A stretch of 64,000 bases of DNA, taken from the NCBI RefSeq assembly GCF_026626885.1, contig NZ_JAPNOA010000016.1, forward strand, positions 124,001-188,000, in the 5' to 3' direction. Under the pieces are notes generated by a model. The model worked only from the letters and a program-made list of their open reading frames with translations. It ran no database searches and was not told the origin of the DNA. Below, piece after piece: positions 48,824-58,253 of this stretch. A program made the position numbers and the translations under genes. How positions within the stretch are numbered: position 1 is the stretch's first letter; each line of letters starts with the position of its first letter. Source of the stretch: Parathalassolituus penaei. GTDB taxonomy: Bacteria; Pseudomonadota; Gammaproteobacteria; Pseudomonadales; Oceanobacteraceae.

Positions 48824-49735
48824 TTGTTATCCGGGGTCGTAACCGGTTGGACGTTTGTTGTCAGGAGTCGGCTTATTATCACGCCATTCCAGGTGTCCCA
48901 GTTTCAGGGACAGCGTACGCTGGCTATCTGCCTGCTGGCCGTTGCCGCCATGTGGGTCGATAACCACTATTCCGTTTTGCAGCCGGTGCGTTATATCGCC
49001 GGTTATGCCCTCTATCCTGCCCAGCAGGTGGCATTGCTGCCGTCCACGGTTGCCACCTGGATGGACGAATCGGCATCGTCGCGGCGTGAGCTGCTGGATG
49101 AAAACCGCCAGTTGTCAGCTCGTAATCTGGTGCTGGAGTTAAAAGCCCAGCGTCTGGCGGCACTCGAATCCGAGAACAGTGAGCTGCGGGAACTCCTGAG
49201 TGCTTCCGAGCAGGTTAACGACCGGGTGCTTGTAACTTCCCTGATTGCAGTTGATCCAGACCCTTACAGCCAGCAAGTGCTGATTAACAAAGGTGGTGAG
49301 GACGGTGTGTTTATTGGTCAGCCGGTACTGGATGCTCACGGCCTGCTGGGGCAGGTGGTAGAAGTGTTACCGCACAGCAGTCGGGTAATGATGATTGCTG
49401 ACTCCAACCATGTGGTACCGGTGCAGGTAAATCGTAACGGTGTGCGTGCTATTGCTGCTGGCACCGGTGAGCTGGACCGCCTTGAACTGATCTACGTGCC
49501 GAACACCGCCGATATTCAGGTCGGTGATTTGCTGGTCAGCTCTGGTCTTGGTGGCCGGTATCCTCGCGGTTACCCGGTTGCTGTGGTTGAGAGTGTTGAT
49601 CACGAGGCGGGCCAGATGTTTGCGACCGTCAGTGCGCGCCCGAGCGCCAGTCTGGATCGCAGTCGTACCTTGATGTTGCTGTTTAACCAGGGGGCTGGCC
49701 AGGTGCCACCTCCGGAACTTTGGCAGGATAATTAA
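48824..49735 (+). CDS. mreC: Rod-shape determining protein MreC (start uncertain)
   Basis: A bitopic inner-membrane protein of 287-303 residues: membrane helix LAICLLAVAAMWV, coiled coil (about residues 80-130), then the periplasmic beta-domains with LINKGGEDGVFIGQPVLD and GDLLVSSGLGGRYPRGYPVA. No ATG exists in frame. TTG 48824 is the longest start and has only a weak site. AGGAG at 48863-48867 has ideal 7-base spacing to an ATT codon at 48875, which would also give the usual 12-14 residues before the helix. GTG 48893 is a third option without a ribosome-binding site. mreD starts within its stop codon (TAATG). Confidence 0.93.
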   Translation: MLSGVVTGWTFVVRSRLIITPFQVSQFQGQRTLAICLLAVAAMWVDNHYSVLQPVRYIAGYALYPAQQVALLPSTVATWMDESASSRRELLDENRQLSARNLVLELKAQRLAALESENSELRELLSASEQVNDRVLVTSLIAVDPDPYSQQVLINKGGEDGVFIGQPVLDAHGLLGQVVEVLPHSSRVMMIADSNHVVPVQVNRNGVRAIAAGTGELDRLELIYVPNTADIQVGDLLVSSGLGGRYPRGYPVAVVESVDHEAGQMFATVSARPSASLDRSRTLMLLFNQGAGQVPPPELWQDN

Positions 49736-50211
49736 TGAACCTGCAGTCTTTTATTCTGGGTGCTTCCTTTCTGTTTGTCGGATTCACTCTTGAACACTTG
49801 CCAATGCCAGAACTGCTGTTGTGGTTCCAGCCATTGTGGATCCTGCTGGTCATCACCATTCTGGTGCTCAACGCGCCAGGCCTGTTTGGCCTGTGGCTGG
49901 CGATTCCGGCCGGTCTGATGATGGATGCTGAAATGGGTACGTTGCTGGGAACCCATGTGTTCACTTTTGCTGTGCATATTTTTCTGGTGCAACTTCTGAG
50001 CCGTCGTTTTGGTGTCTACAACCTGGTGCAACAGGCGGCATTGGTCTGGCTGCTGGCGCTGGGCCATCAGGTGTTGCGTCACTGGTCGAACCAGCTGATT
50101 GTTGAATGGCCGCATCCGGTACAGCTCTGGATGCCGCCGCTGGCTTCTGCGCTGGTATGGCCATGGCTGTACTCGATTGGTCAACTTCTCATGAGACGCA
50201 TACTGGCATGA
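49735..50211 (+). CDS. mreD: Rod-shape determining protein MreD
   Basis: A 158-residue inner-membrane protein with about five hydrophobic helices and the family's LWLAIPAGLMMDAEMGTLLGTHVF core (in parts). It partners MreC in the elongasome. It overlaps mreC by one base and maf by four bases (ATGA), so the genes are translationally coupled. Confidence 0.95.
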   Translation: MNLQSFILGASFLFVGFTLEHLPMPELLLWFQPLWILLVITILVLNAPGLFGLWLAIPAGLMMDAEMGTLLGTHVFTFAVHIFLVQLLSRRFGVYNLVQQAALVWLLALGHQVLRHWSNQLIVEWPHPVQLWMPPLASALVWPWLYSIGQLLMRRILA

Positions 50212-50777
50212 TTATCCTGGCTTCTTCTTCACCTCGTCGCAAAGAACTGCTGCAGCAGATCGGAGTGCCCTTTTTGGTAAAGGTCGCGGATGTTGATGAA
50301 ACTCCTATGGCCAATGAACGTCCGTATGACTATGTGCTGCGTCTGGCGCTTGCCAAGGCGACCAAGGTCGCGGCTGATTCTGACCTGCCTGTGCTGGCCG
50401 CCGACACCACGGTGGTGTTGAATGATCGTATTCTCGGCAAACCGGAATCCGAACAACACTGGCGGGAAATGCTGCAGGCCATGTCTGGTCAGGAACAGCA
50501 GGTGATGACCGGTATTGCGCTGGTGCATCCTGAAGGTGTTGAGGCGTTGGTGGTGACGACCTATGTACGTTTCCGCGAGTTACCCGACAGCATGATCGAC
50601 GCCTATATCGCTACCGGCGAGGGCCAGGATAAGGCCGGTGGTTACGGTATTCAGGGTATGGGCGCTGTGCTGATTCGCGGTATTGAGGGCAGTTACAGCA
50701 ACGTGGTCGGTTTGCCACTGACGGAAGTCAGCCAGTTATTGCAGAGCGCCGGTTTGCCCTTTTGGGTTAAAACCTGA
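50208..50777 (+). CDS. maf: Maf-family nucleotide pyrophosphatase
   Basis: A 189-residue house-cleaning enzyme that hydrolyses non-canonical or dTTP/UTP-type nucleotides. Motifs are the N-terminal LASSSPRRKELLQQIG phosphate loop, VDETP, LAADTTVVLNDRILGKP and the C-terminal GKAGGYGIQG-type KAGGYGIQGMG. ATG 50208 overlaps the mreD stop (ATGA). Coupled to mreD and followed by rng. Confidence 0.95.
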   Translation: MIILASSSPRRKELLQQIGVPFLVKVADVDETPMANERPYDYVLRLALAKATKVAADSDLPVLAADTTVVLNDRILGKPESEQHWREMLQAMSGQEQQVMTGIALVHPEGVEALVVTTYVRFRELPDSMIDAYIATGEGQDKAGGYGIQGMGAVLIRGIEGSYSNVVGLPLTEVSQLLQSAGLPFWVKT

Positions 50778-50839
50778 GGCGGAATTTCCGGACGGTGCCG
50801 ATTTTCGGTGTCGCCAACTGTTTGCAAGGAATCCTGACG

Positions 50840-52291
50840 GTGAATGCAGAAATTCTGATGAATATCACACCCACAGAGACGCGGGTGGCAGTGGTTGAAA
50901 ATGGGGTGTTGCAGGAGATTTTTATCGAGCGCACCAATCATCGTGGTCTGGTCGGTAACATCTACAAAGGCCGCGTTGCCCGGGTTCTGCCGGGGATGCA
51001 GGCGGCGTTTGTGGATATAGGTCTGGAGCGTGCGGCGTTTATCCATGCAGCCGAGCTTGGCCATCCGGACAGTTCAACTCCGATCAACCAGATTCTGCAT
51101 GAAGGCCAGTCGCTGGTGGTGCAGGTTACCAAAGATCCAATTGGCACCAAAGGTGCTCGTCTGACCACCCAACTCACCATTCCATCCCGTTATCTGGTGT
51201 ACATGCCTGGTGCGGAACATGTGGGTGTGTCGCAAAGAATTGATGACGAAGGTGAGCGTGATCGTCTGAAGAAACTGGTCACCAGCTGTATGGAACGTGA
51301 AGGTCTGTGTGGCGAAGCCGGTTTTATTCTGCGTACCGCTGCCGAAGGCGTAGGTGAGGACGAGATTCTGGCCGATACCCGTTACCTGCGTCGTTTGTGG
51401 CGCAAGCTGGAAGAACGCATCGCCGAGTTCACACCACCACGCATTATCTACGATGAGCTGCCGTTACCCCTGCGTTCGCTGCGCGACTACGCTCGTCCGG
51501 AAGTTGAAAAAATCCTCATCGATTCACGCGAAACCTACGACAAGATCGTAGGCTTTACCCAGCAATATGTACCGGAAGTGGAAGAACGCCTGGGTTATTA
51601 CGCCGGTCCGCGCCCTATTTTTGAGCTGTACAGCGTTGAAGATGAGATCCAGAAAGCGCTGGAGCGCAAGGTACAGCTGAAGTCCGGCGGTTATCTGGTC
51701 ATCGACCAGACCGAAGCCATGACCACCATTGATGTGAATACCGGTGGTTTTGTTGGGCGTCGCAACCTCGAGGAAACTATCTACAAGACCAATCTCGAAG
51801 CGGCTACCGCGATTGGTCGCCAACTGCGTCTGCGTAATCTGGGTGGCATCATCATTCTCGATTTTATCGACATGATGGACCCGGAGCATCAGCGTCAGGT
51901 GTTGCGGATGCTGGAAAAGGTGCTGGAGAAAGACCACGCCAAAACCAAGATCAGCGGTGTATCCGAGCTGGGTCTGGTGGAAATGACGCGTAAGCGCACC
52001 CGCGAAAGCCTTGAGCAGATGTTGATGGAGCCTTGTCGTGCCTGTGGAGGGCGTGGTTCGGTAAAAACCGCAGAAACCATCTGTTATGAAATCTTCCGGG
52101 AAATCCTGCGCGAAGACCGTGCGTATGGTGCGGGCAATTATCTGGTACTGGCCAGTCAGCCGGTGGTCGATCGATTGTTGGACGAAGACAGCAATGGTTT
52201 GGCGGATCTGGAGGCGTTCATTGGCAAGACCATCAAGCTACAGGTGGAAGCCCTGTATACTCAGGATTATTACGACATCATTTTGCAATAG
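50840..52291 (+). CDS. rng: Ribonuclease G
   Basis: A 483-residue endoribonuclease that matures 16S rRNA 5' ends. GTG 50840 (with AAGGA 9 bases upstream) aligns with the E. coli start; the frame from 50795 is leader. It has an S1 domain (YKGRVARVLPGMQAAFVDIG), an RNase-H-like part with catalytic Asp residues in TTIDVNTGGFVG and IILDFIDMMD, and the zinc-link CRACGGRG. It follows maf by 62 bases and precedes yhdP by 8. Confidence 0.97.
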   Translation: MNAEILMNITPTETRVAVVENGVLQEIFIERTNHRGLVGNIYKGRVARVLPGMQAAFVDIGLERAAFIHAAELGHPDSSTPINQILHEGQSLVVQVTKDPIGTKGARLTTQLTIPSRYLVYMPGAEHVGVSQRIDDEGERDRLKKLVTSCMEREGLCGEAGFILRTAAEGVGEDEILADTRYLRRLWRKLEERIAEFTPPRIIYDELPLPLRSLRDYARPEVEKILIDSRETYDKIVGFTQQYVPEVEERLGYYAGPRPIFELYSVEDEIQKALERKVQLKSGGYLVIDQTEAMTTIDVNTGGFVGRRNLEETIYKTNLEAATAIGRQLRLRNLGGIIILDFIDMMDPEHQRQVLRMLEKVLEKDHAKTKISGVSELGLVEMTRKRTRESLEQMLMEPCRACGGRGSVKTAETICYEIFREILREDRAYGAGNYLVLASQPVVDRLLDEDSNGLADLEAFIGKTIKLQVEALYTQDYYDIILQ

Positions 52292-52299
52292 GACACTGA

Positions 52300-55200
52300 A
52301 TGAGTTTCCTGGCAGCCTGCTGGAGACAAATCTGGATTACGGTTGTGGTGGGTTTGTTACTCACCGCTCTGTATACCAGCCTAGGTCGTCAGCTGATCCC
52401 GCTGGTCGAAACCCGTCATGCTGATATTGAGCAACTGCTGACGGAACAGCTGCAGCAACCGGTCACGATTGGTCGTGTCCAGGGGGGCTGGCGCTATGTC
52501 ACGCCTGTTCTTCGTCTCGATAACGTTCAGATTGGTGTCACCGGCTCTGATCTGAATATTCGCCGCCTCCAGCTGGAGCTGGATGTAGCTCGCACTCTTT
52601 ATTACCGTCTGCCCGTTTTCAGTCGAGTTGATGTCGACGGCGTGCGCGGCGCGTTCCGTCGCCAGGATCGCCAGTGGTTTATTGGTGAAAAATGGCTGCT
52701 GACCGCTTCATCTGCGCCAGCCGATCCAGAGCCAGAGGTGGCTGCTCCGTCTGATCCTGATGCGAAACCCATGTGGGCGCGTATTCTGGAGCGTCAGGAC
52801 CGGATTTCCCTGCATGACTGGCAGATTGATGTTGAAGGTTCTCCCGGCATCATTGATCAGGTGCGTATTGATTCCCTGTTGTGGCGTCATCAGGGCAAAC
52901 GCACCGGCCTGACCGGCAAACTCGCCTACGGTAATGGTGTGGAGTCGTCAGCGATTCACCTTGATACTGTTCTGGGCGGTCCATTGTGGCCGTGGAAACA
53001 GCAATCGGCCCAGGCGTATCTGGAGCTGGAACCGGTATCCCTGTTGCGCTGGATTCCGGATAGTCTGCCGATGGGTCTGCACATGGAAGATCTGGCCGCC
53101 TCTGGCAAGGTCTGGTTGCAGCTGCAAAACGGCCAGCTCGACAGCCTGTATGCGGATCTTGGGGTGGATCGTCTGCAAATGACGACCCGTGCAGAACCGC
53201 TGTCGATTACCAACGGTCGGATTCGCCTTGGCGGTATGCATAACGGTTCCGACTGGCACGTGCGGGTGTGGCCAGAACTGGGTGAACAGGTACCGCTCAA
53301 CGACGTTACCATCAGTCGTGTTGTGCTCGAAAACACCTCAGGCTGGCAGTTTGGTGTACCGCAACTGGCAGTTGAGGATGTCCTCAAATACCTGCTGAAT
53401 CACGCCCTGTTACCCGCGCCGTTCGATCGTTATCTGAGTAATATTGCGCCGGTAGGGGTGGCCGATGATATTCGTGTGTCGCTGCTGCCGGGTGATACTC
53501 CGGTGGTGGATGTGCGCGCGCGTCTGACCGGAGTCAGCAGTCAGCCCTACAACGGTATTCCCGGCTTCACCGGGGTCGATGCCGATCTTCATCTGCAGCC
53601 ATTTCAGGGGATTGTGGATGTGTATCACCAGCCATCGGTGGTCATGAATCTGGCTGGTGTCTACAACGAGCCCTGGCAGCTGGATGATGTCAGTGCTCGC
53701 GTGCAGTGGGATATTGGCACGGATCAGTCGCGTTTGTGGGTGACCGGTATTCAGGCGCGTTCGGGCCATCTGGATGTTCGTGCCGAGGTGGCCATGCATT
53801 TCCCGTCGTCACGGTTTCCGAATCGCGAAAGTTTGTTCAGCCTGCTGTTGGGGGTTCCGAAGGCCACGGTTGCTGACCGCCAGCGGCTGGTGCCGGATCT
53901 GGTTGAAAAAGACGTTCGTGACTGGCTGGCGTATTCCCTTCAGGAAGGTGAGCTTTCCAACGGTGTTTTTCTGTTGAACGGCAACCTGGCCCAGAATCAT
54001 CCAAAAAATGCCCTGACGACCCAGCTCTATCTGGATGTCGACAAGGCCCGTTTGCGTTACCTGGACGGCTGGCCTCAGGTCAGTGATATCAAGGGTAATC
54101 TGTTGATGGATACGCCCGCGCTGGATATTCATCTCGATCAGGCCACAACACTGGGTGGCAAGCTGGTGGAAGGAACCGGTACGGTCAGTCTTCAGCCCGA
54201 TGCGCGTAATCAGACTCAGCTGGCTGTCAGTGGTCAGTTGCAGGGGGGATTCCGTGAGGGCCTGTCGTATTTCACAACCACTCCATTGCAGAAGCTGGTT
54301 AACAATGCTTTCGACAAATGGTCCGGCTCCGGCGCTTTGCTGACGAATTTCCGTTTAAATATGGGGCTGGGGCAGAAGGGGGGCGAACCCAAAGTACAGC
54401 TGGAAAGCCGTATTCATAATGGTGAGTTGACCCTCGGTGAGCTGGGCCTGACCTTCAGTCAGCTGGATGGCAGCATTGGTTTTGACTCTTTGAAAGGCCT
54501 GAGCAGTAAAGACCTGCGCGGCCAGATTATGGGCGGGCCATTTAATGCATCCATCAGCTCCAAAGTGCTGAGTGGTGGCTTCAGTTCAAAAATCGAAGCA
54601 ACCGGTTCGGCCACCATGGATGCCTACAAGCGCTGGCAACCCACCTTTCTGCTGGATCCGGTCAGTGGTGGTTTTGACTACAAAGCCAGCTTCAGCATCA
54701 ACACTACCAATAGCAACAGCCAGTTTGACCTGAGTTCCACTCTCAAGGGTGTGCAGATGGATTTCCCGGCCCCCTTTTATAAGGAGGCCGCTGATGGTGA
54801 GCACCCGCTAACCGTCAAGGTCAAACCTGGTCGTGAAACCCGGATTTCCCTTGAGTACGACAAACACGCACGGGCGGTACTGGCGCTGGACGGCAAGGGT
54901 ATCAGCCGTGGTCAGGTTTATCTCGGTGGTGAAGAACCTTTCTTACCAAGTGATGCGGGCATCGAGATTCGTGGCACCCTGGAAGATCCGGTAAACGCCG
55001 CCGACTGGTGGAATTTGTGGCAGCGTTTACAACCTCTGGCGCTCGCCAGCAGTGCTTCGACTTCTGCTGTTGGTGAGTCTGTAAGCGATTCTGCTTCTGG
55101 TACAGCACCTGACGATACCAACCCGTTACGGCGGGTCGAACTGCGACTGCTGCAATTGCAGGCCTGGGATATGCCGGTTGGAGAAACTGTCCTGGTTGCT

Positions 55201-56328
55201 GATCAGTCCTGGGGGGAGTGGAATGTGGATATCGAAAGTGAGCTGGCCAAGGGCAAGGTCATTTTGCATCCCGGTAACGAACCACTCGATATCAAGCTCG
55301 AATATCTGCATTTGCCACAACCAGAGGCAGACGAACCTGGTTCGGCTACACCGGTAGCCTCGAGCGGCGACCCGATGCTGGCGCGTTTCCGCCAGCGTCT
55401 GGAGACGGATATTTTGCGCGACATCGAACCCGCGACCATCAGCTCCATGGATATTCATATTGATGAGGTGTTTCTGGGTGGCTGGAATCTCGGTGCCTGG
55501 ACGCTGAAATCCCGTCCCCAGGCTGATGGCCTGCATCTGCTGATTGAAGATGGCCGCATGAAAGGCATGAACTTCACGGGTGATCTGTATTGGGTTGTGG
55601 ACGACTGGGGTCATAATACCCGTCTGGAGAATTTCCAGGTCAAGGGCAGTGATCTCGGTTCGGTACAGAAAGCTTTCCGCCAGTCGGTGCTGGTGGATGG
55701 CAAAACCTGGCGTTCGGCGCTCAATATGCAGTGGATGGGTTCACCTCTGGCCTTTAATACCTGGTCGCTGGATGGTATTGCCAGTGTCCGGATTGAAAAC
55801 GGCAGCTGGAAAACCGAAGGCACCGGTGCATTGCGCGCTTTCGGAGTGCTGAACTTCAACTCAATTTCGCGGCGCCTGCAGCTCGACTTTTCCGATTTGT
55901 ATCAATCCGGAGTTGCCTTTGACGTTACCAAAGCCAAAGTCGAGATTCATAACGGCCTGCTGAACTTCACCGAGCCGCTGGTGATCGATGGCCCTGGTGC
56001 CAAGTTCCTGGCCTCGGGCACCTCCAACCTCAATGACCAGAGTCTCGATCTCAAGCTGGCGGTAACCTTCCCGGTAACCGGTTCGTTACCGGTGGTGGCG
56101 GTACTGACCGGATTTGCAGCACCGATTGCCGGTGCCATTTACGTGACCCAGAAACTGATCGGTGATGAGTTGGAGAAATTTACCAGCGCCAGTTACGACG
56201 TGCGTGGCACCTGGAGTAACCCGGATCTGAAGATCCGTCAGGCGTTTGATAACGACGTGGATGGCAAACAAAGCCGTGGGTTTAAAGACCGATTCATGAG
56301 TATTTTCGGTATGGAGGAGAGCAAATGA
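52300..56328 (+). CDS. yhdP: YhdP-family AsmA-like giant membrane protein
   Basis: A 1342-residue protein with one N-terminal membrane helix (about 10-30, ITVVVGLLLTALYTSL) and a very long periplasmic DUF3971/AsmA-like beta-rich body. It ends in an AsmA_2-type region (FGVLNFNSISRRLQLDFSDLYQSG in parts; PVTGSLPVVAVLTGFAAPIAGA). In E. coli YhdP is one of the proteins forming a bridge that moves phospholipid to the outer membrane. Length and domain order are typical. It overlaps the nitrilase gene by four bases (ATGA). Confidence 0.95.
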   Translation: MSFLAACWRQIWITVVVGLLLTALYTSLGRQLIPLVETRHADIEQLLTEQLQQPVTIGRVQGGWRYVTPVLRLDNVQIGVTGSDLNIRRLQLELDVARTLYYRLPVFSRVDVDGVRGAFRRQDRQWFIGEKWLLTASSAPADPEPEVAAPSDPDAKPMWARILERQDRISLHDWQIDVEGSPGIIDQVRIDSLLWRHQGKRTGLTGKLAYGNGVESSAIHLDTVLGGPLWPWKQQSAQAYLELEPVSLLRWIPDSLPMGLHMEDLAASGKVWLQLQNGQLDSLYADLGVDRLQMTTRAEPLSITNGRIRLGGMHNGSDWHVRVWPELGEQVPLNDVTISRVVLENTSGWQFGVPQLAVEDVLKYLLNHALLPAPFDRYLSNIAPVGVADDIRVSLLPGDTPVVDVRARLTGVSSQPYNGIPGFTGVDADLHLQPFQGIVDVYHQPSVVMNLAGVYNEPWQLDDVSARVQWDIGTDQSRLWVTGIQARSGHLDVRAEVAMHFPSSRFPNRESLFSLLLGVPKATVADRQRLVPDLVEKDVRDWLAYSLQEGELSNGVFLLNGNLAQNHPKNALTTQLYLDVDKARLRYLDGWPQVSDIKGNLLMDTPALDIHLDQATTLGGKLVEGTGTVSLQPDARNQTQLAVSGQLQGGFREGLSYFTTTPLQKLVNNAFDKWSGSGALLTNFRLNMGLGQKGGEPKVQLESRIHNGELTLGELGLTFSQLDGSIGFDSLKGLSSKDLRGQIMGGPFNASISSKVLSGGFSSKIEATGSATMDAYKRWQPTFLLDPVSGGFDYKASFSINTTNSNSQFDLSSTLKGVQMDFPAPFYKEAADGEHPLTVKVKPGRETRISLEYDKHARAVLALDGKGISRGQVYLGGEEPFLPSDAGIEIRGTLEDPVNAADWWNLWQRLQPLALASSASTSAVGESVSDSASGTAPDDTNPLRRVELRLLQLQAWDMPVGETVLVADQSWGEWNVDIESELAKGKVILHPGNEPLDIKLEYLHLPQPEADEPGSATPVASSGDPMLARFRQRLETDILRDIEPATISSMDIHIDEVFLGGWNLGAWTLKSRPQADGLHLLIEDGRMKGMNFTGDLYWVVDDWGHNTRLENFQVKGSDLGSVQKAFRQSVLVDGKTWRSALNMQWMGSPLAFNTWSLDGIASVRIENGSWKTEGTGALRAFGVLNFNSISRRLQLDFSDLYQSGVAFDVTKAKVEIHNGLLNFTEPLVIDGPGAKFLASGTSNLNDQSLDLKLAVTFPVTGSLPVVAVLTGFAAPIAGAIYVTQKLIGDELEKFTSASYDVRGTWSNPDLKIRQAFDNDVDGKQSRGFKDRFMSIFGMEESK

Positions 56329-57125
56329 GCCGGGTTGCGGTCATACAGATGACAAGCCTTGCCGATCCACTGGTGAATCTGGCCACCGCCAGAACGCTGG
56401 TAGCCGATGCGGCCGCAGCCGGTGCACGTCTTGTGGTGCTGCCGGAAATGTTTCTGAGTCTGGAAGGAAAGCGTTATCCGGGACTGGCCGCCAGCACTGA
56501 CTGGCAGGAAGAACTGGCGAGCTGGTGCCGACAGTGGAAAATCTGGCTGGTGGCCGGAGCGGTTCCGCAGGCGGCGCCGGATGAACAGGAAACCCGTGTC
56601 AGCTCCGCCTGTCTGGTGTTGGATGAACAGGGGGAAGTGGTTGCCCGTTATAACAAGATTCATCTGTTTGATGCGGCCGTTGGTGATGCCCAGGGCACCT
56701 ATCGTGAATCGGAGCGTTTTGCACCGGGTGACGAAGTGGTGGTGATTGATACGCCGGTTGGGCGTCTTGGCCTCAGCATCTGTTACGACGTGCGTTTCCC
56801 TGAGCTGTTCCGCCAGTTGCGTGAACGTGGGGCTGAACTGATATGTGTACCGGCGGCTTTCACCTGGCGCACAGGGCAAGCTCACTGGGAGGTATTGCTG
56901 CGTGCCCGTGCCATCGAGCAGCAATGTTATGTTCTGGCGTCCAATCAGTGTGGCTGGCACGACGAAAAACGCCGTACCTGGGGGCATTCCTGTGTGATTG
57001 ATCCGTGGGGTTCGGTGGTGGCCAGCCTGGCGGAAGAACCGGGATTTGCATTGGCAGATATCGATCTCAAACATCTGGCCGACGTGCGCCAGAACATGCC
57101 GGTGGCCAGCCATCGGCGTTTGTAA
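56325..57125 (+). CDS. Carbon-nitrogen hydrolase (nitrilase superfamily, Nit-type)
   Basis: A 266-residue amidase-fold enzyme with the catalytic triad in place: Glu in LVVLPEMFLS, Lys in ARYNKIHLFD and Cys in LGLSICYDVRFPELFR, plus the RARAIEQQCYVLASNQ strand. It belongs to the Nit1/deaminated-glutathione amidase branch often found after yhdP. TldD, the usual next gene, is absent here and replaced by a CorA-type transporter. Coupled to yhdP by the ATGA overlap. Confidence 0.9.
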   Translation: MSRVAVIQMTSLADPLVNLATARTLVADAAAAGARLVVLPEMFLSLEGKRYPGLAASTDWQEELASWCRQWKIWLVAGAVPQAAPDEQETRVSSACLVLDEQGEVVARYNKIHLFDAAVGDAQGTYRESERFAPGDEVVVIDTPVGRLGLSICYDVRFPELFRQLRERGAELICVPAAFTWRTGQAHWEVLLRARAIEQQCYVLASNQCGWHDEKRRTWGHSCVIDPWGSVVASLAEEPGFALADIDLKHLADVRQNMPVASHRRL

Positions 57126-57194
57126 GCACGGCGCTTGCTGCGTGACGGCTACCCTGGGTGGCGTAGCCGGTGCTCAACAAGAGGAGTTTTTGAC

Positions 57195-58172
57195 ATGATC
57201 AGAACCTTGCTGGTCGACGAGCAGGGGCAAGCCATCAGTGGTGGTCTGGAACTGGTGGAGTGCTGGCGACATCAGAGCAGCTCGCGCTTGTGGCTGGATC
57301 TGCAATCCGAAGGTGAGTTGGCCAAACGTCAGGATCGTGAACTACTGGAGTCGCTGGGTTGCCACCGGCTGGCGATTGATGATGCCCAACGGGACCGTCA
57401 TCCCCCCAAACTCGAAGAGTTCGATGACCACGTGTTTATCCTTTACCGTGGCATTGCCAGTTTCGACAGCGAACTGAATTATGACCCGCAGTCGATCTCG
57501 TTTTTTATTGGTCAGCGCCTGTTGATCAGTTACCACCCGCAGCCGTCAGTGGCCGTTAATCGCCTGTTTGAAACCAATGCGGCTACCCATTTGCAGCGTT
57601 GCCCGGCACAACTGGCCATGCGCCTTATGCACACTTCGTCGGGTATTTACCTGGAGCATATTCTCGAGTTTGAAGATCATCTGAGTGATGTCGAAGACCA
57701 GATTATGGCGCGCGGATCAGACGCCATGATGCGGGAGTTGATGGCTTATAAATCGCGGCTGGTGAAGTTAAGGCGAATTTTTAACTACCACGAGAGTATT
57801 TCGTCGGAGCTGCGCAGTGGTGACTACGAACTGTTCAACCTCGAACGTGATGACCTCGAACATATCCTGACCGACCTGCATGACCGCTTTGAGCGCCTTA
57901 ACAGTCTGGCCAGCCTGTTTTACGACATCTGTCGAGATCTGATTGATGGTTATCTTGCAGTGACATCACACCAGCTGAATAACACCATGCGGGTGCTGAC
58001 GGTTATTACTGCGATTTTTGTGCCGTTGAGCTTTCTGGCGGGGTTGTATGGGATGAACTTTGAGTACATACCGGAGCTGCGTACCCACGACGGTTATTTC
58101 GTATTGCTGGGTGTTATGGCGTCGATTGCTACCGGTTTGCTACTGTGGTTCCGGCGCTTGCGCTGGATCTGA
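57195..58172 (+). CDS. CorA-family metal transporter, ZntB-like
   Basis: A 325-residue transporter. A large cytosolic N-terminal domain with long helices (about 1-265) is followed by two C-terminal membrane helices, the first ending in the pore motif YGMNFEYIPEL. The length and C-terminus (FRRLRWI) fit the ZntB-type branch (zinc) rather than magnesium CorA, but the substrate is not certain. ATG 57195 has GAGGAG 8 bases before it; the frame from 57135 overlaps spacer sequence. It faces the cyclase-like gene across a shared terminator. Confidence 0.9.
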   Translation: MIRTLLVDEQGQAISGGLELVECWRHQSSSRLWLDLQSEGELAKRQDRELLESLGCHRLAIDDAQRDRHPPKLEEFDDHVFILYRGIASFDSELNYDPQSISFFIGQRLLISYHPQPSVAVNRLFETNAATHLQRCPAQLAMRLMHTSSGIYLEHILEFEDHLSDVEDQIMARGSDAMMRELMAYKSRLVKLRRIFNYHESISSELRSGDYELFNLERDDLEHILTDLHDRFERLNSLASLFYDICRDLIDGYLAVTSHQLNNTMRVLTVITAIFVPLSFLAGLYGMNFEYIPELRTHDGYFVLLGVMASIATGLLLWFRRLRWI

Positions 58173-58201
58173 AATTTTTCATTGGGGAGACGATAAAGAA
58201 T

Positions 58202-58225
58202 AAAAAGACCCGTTAGGGCCTTTTT
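58202..58225. terminator. Bidirectional terminator between the transporter and the cyclase-like gene
   Basis: AAAAAGACCC (58202-58211), GTTA loop, GGGCCTTTTT (58216-58225), with one mismatch in the stem and T-runs on both strands. Confidence 0.8.
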
Positions 58226-58253
58226 ATTACAGGATCGGTATGGCAGTCGGGGC

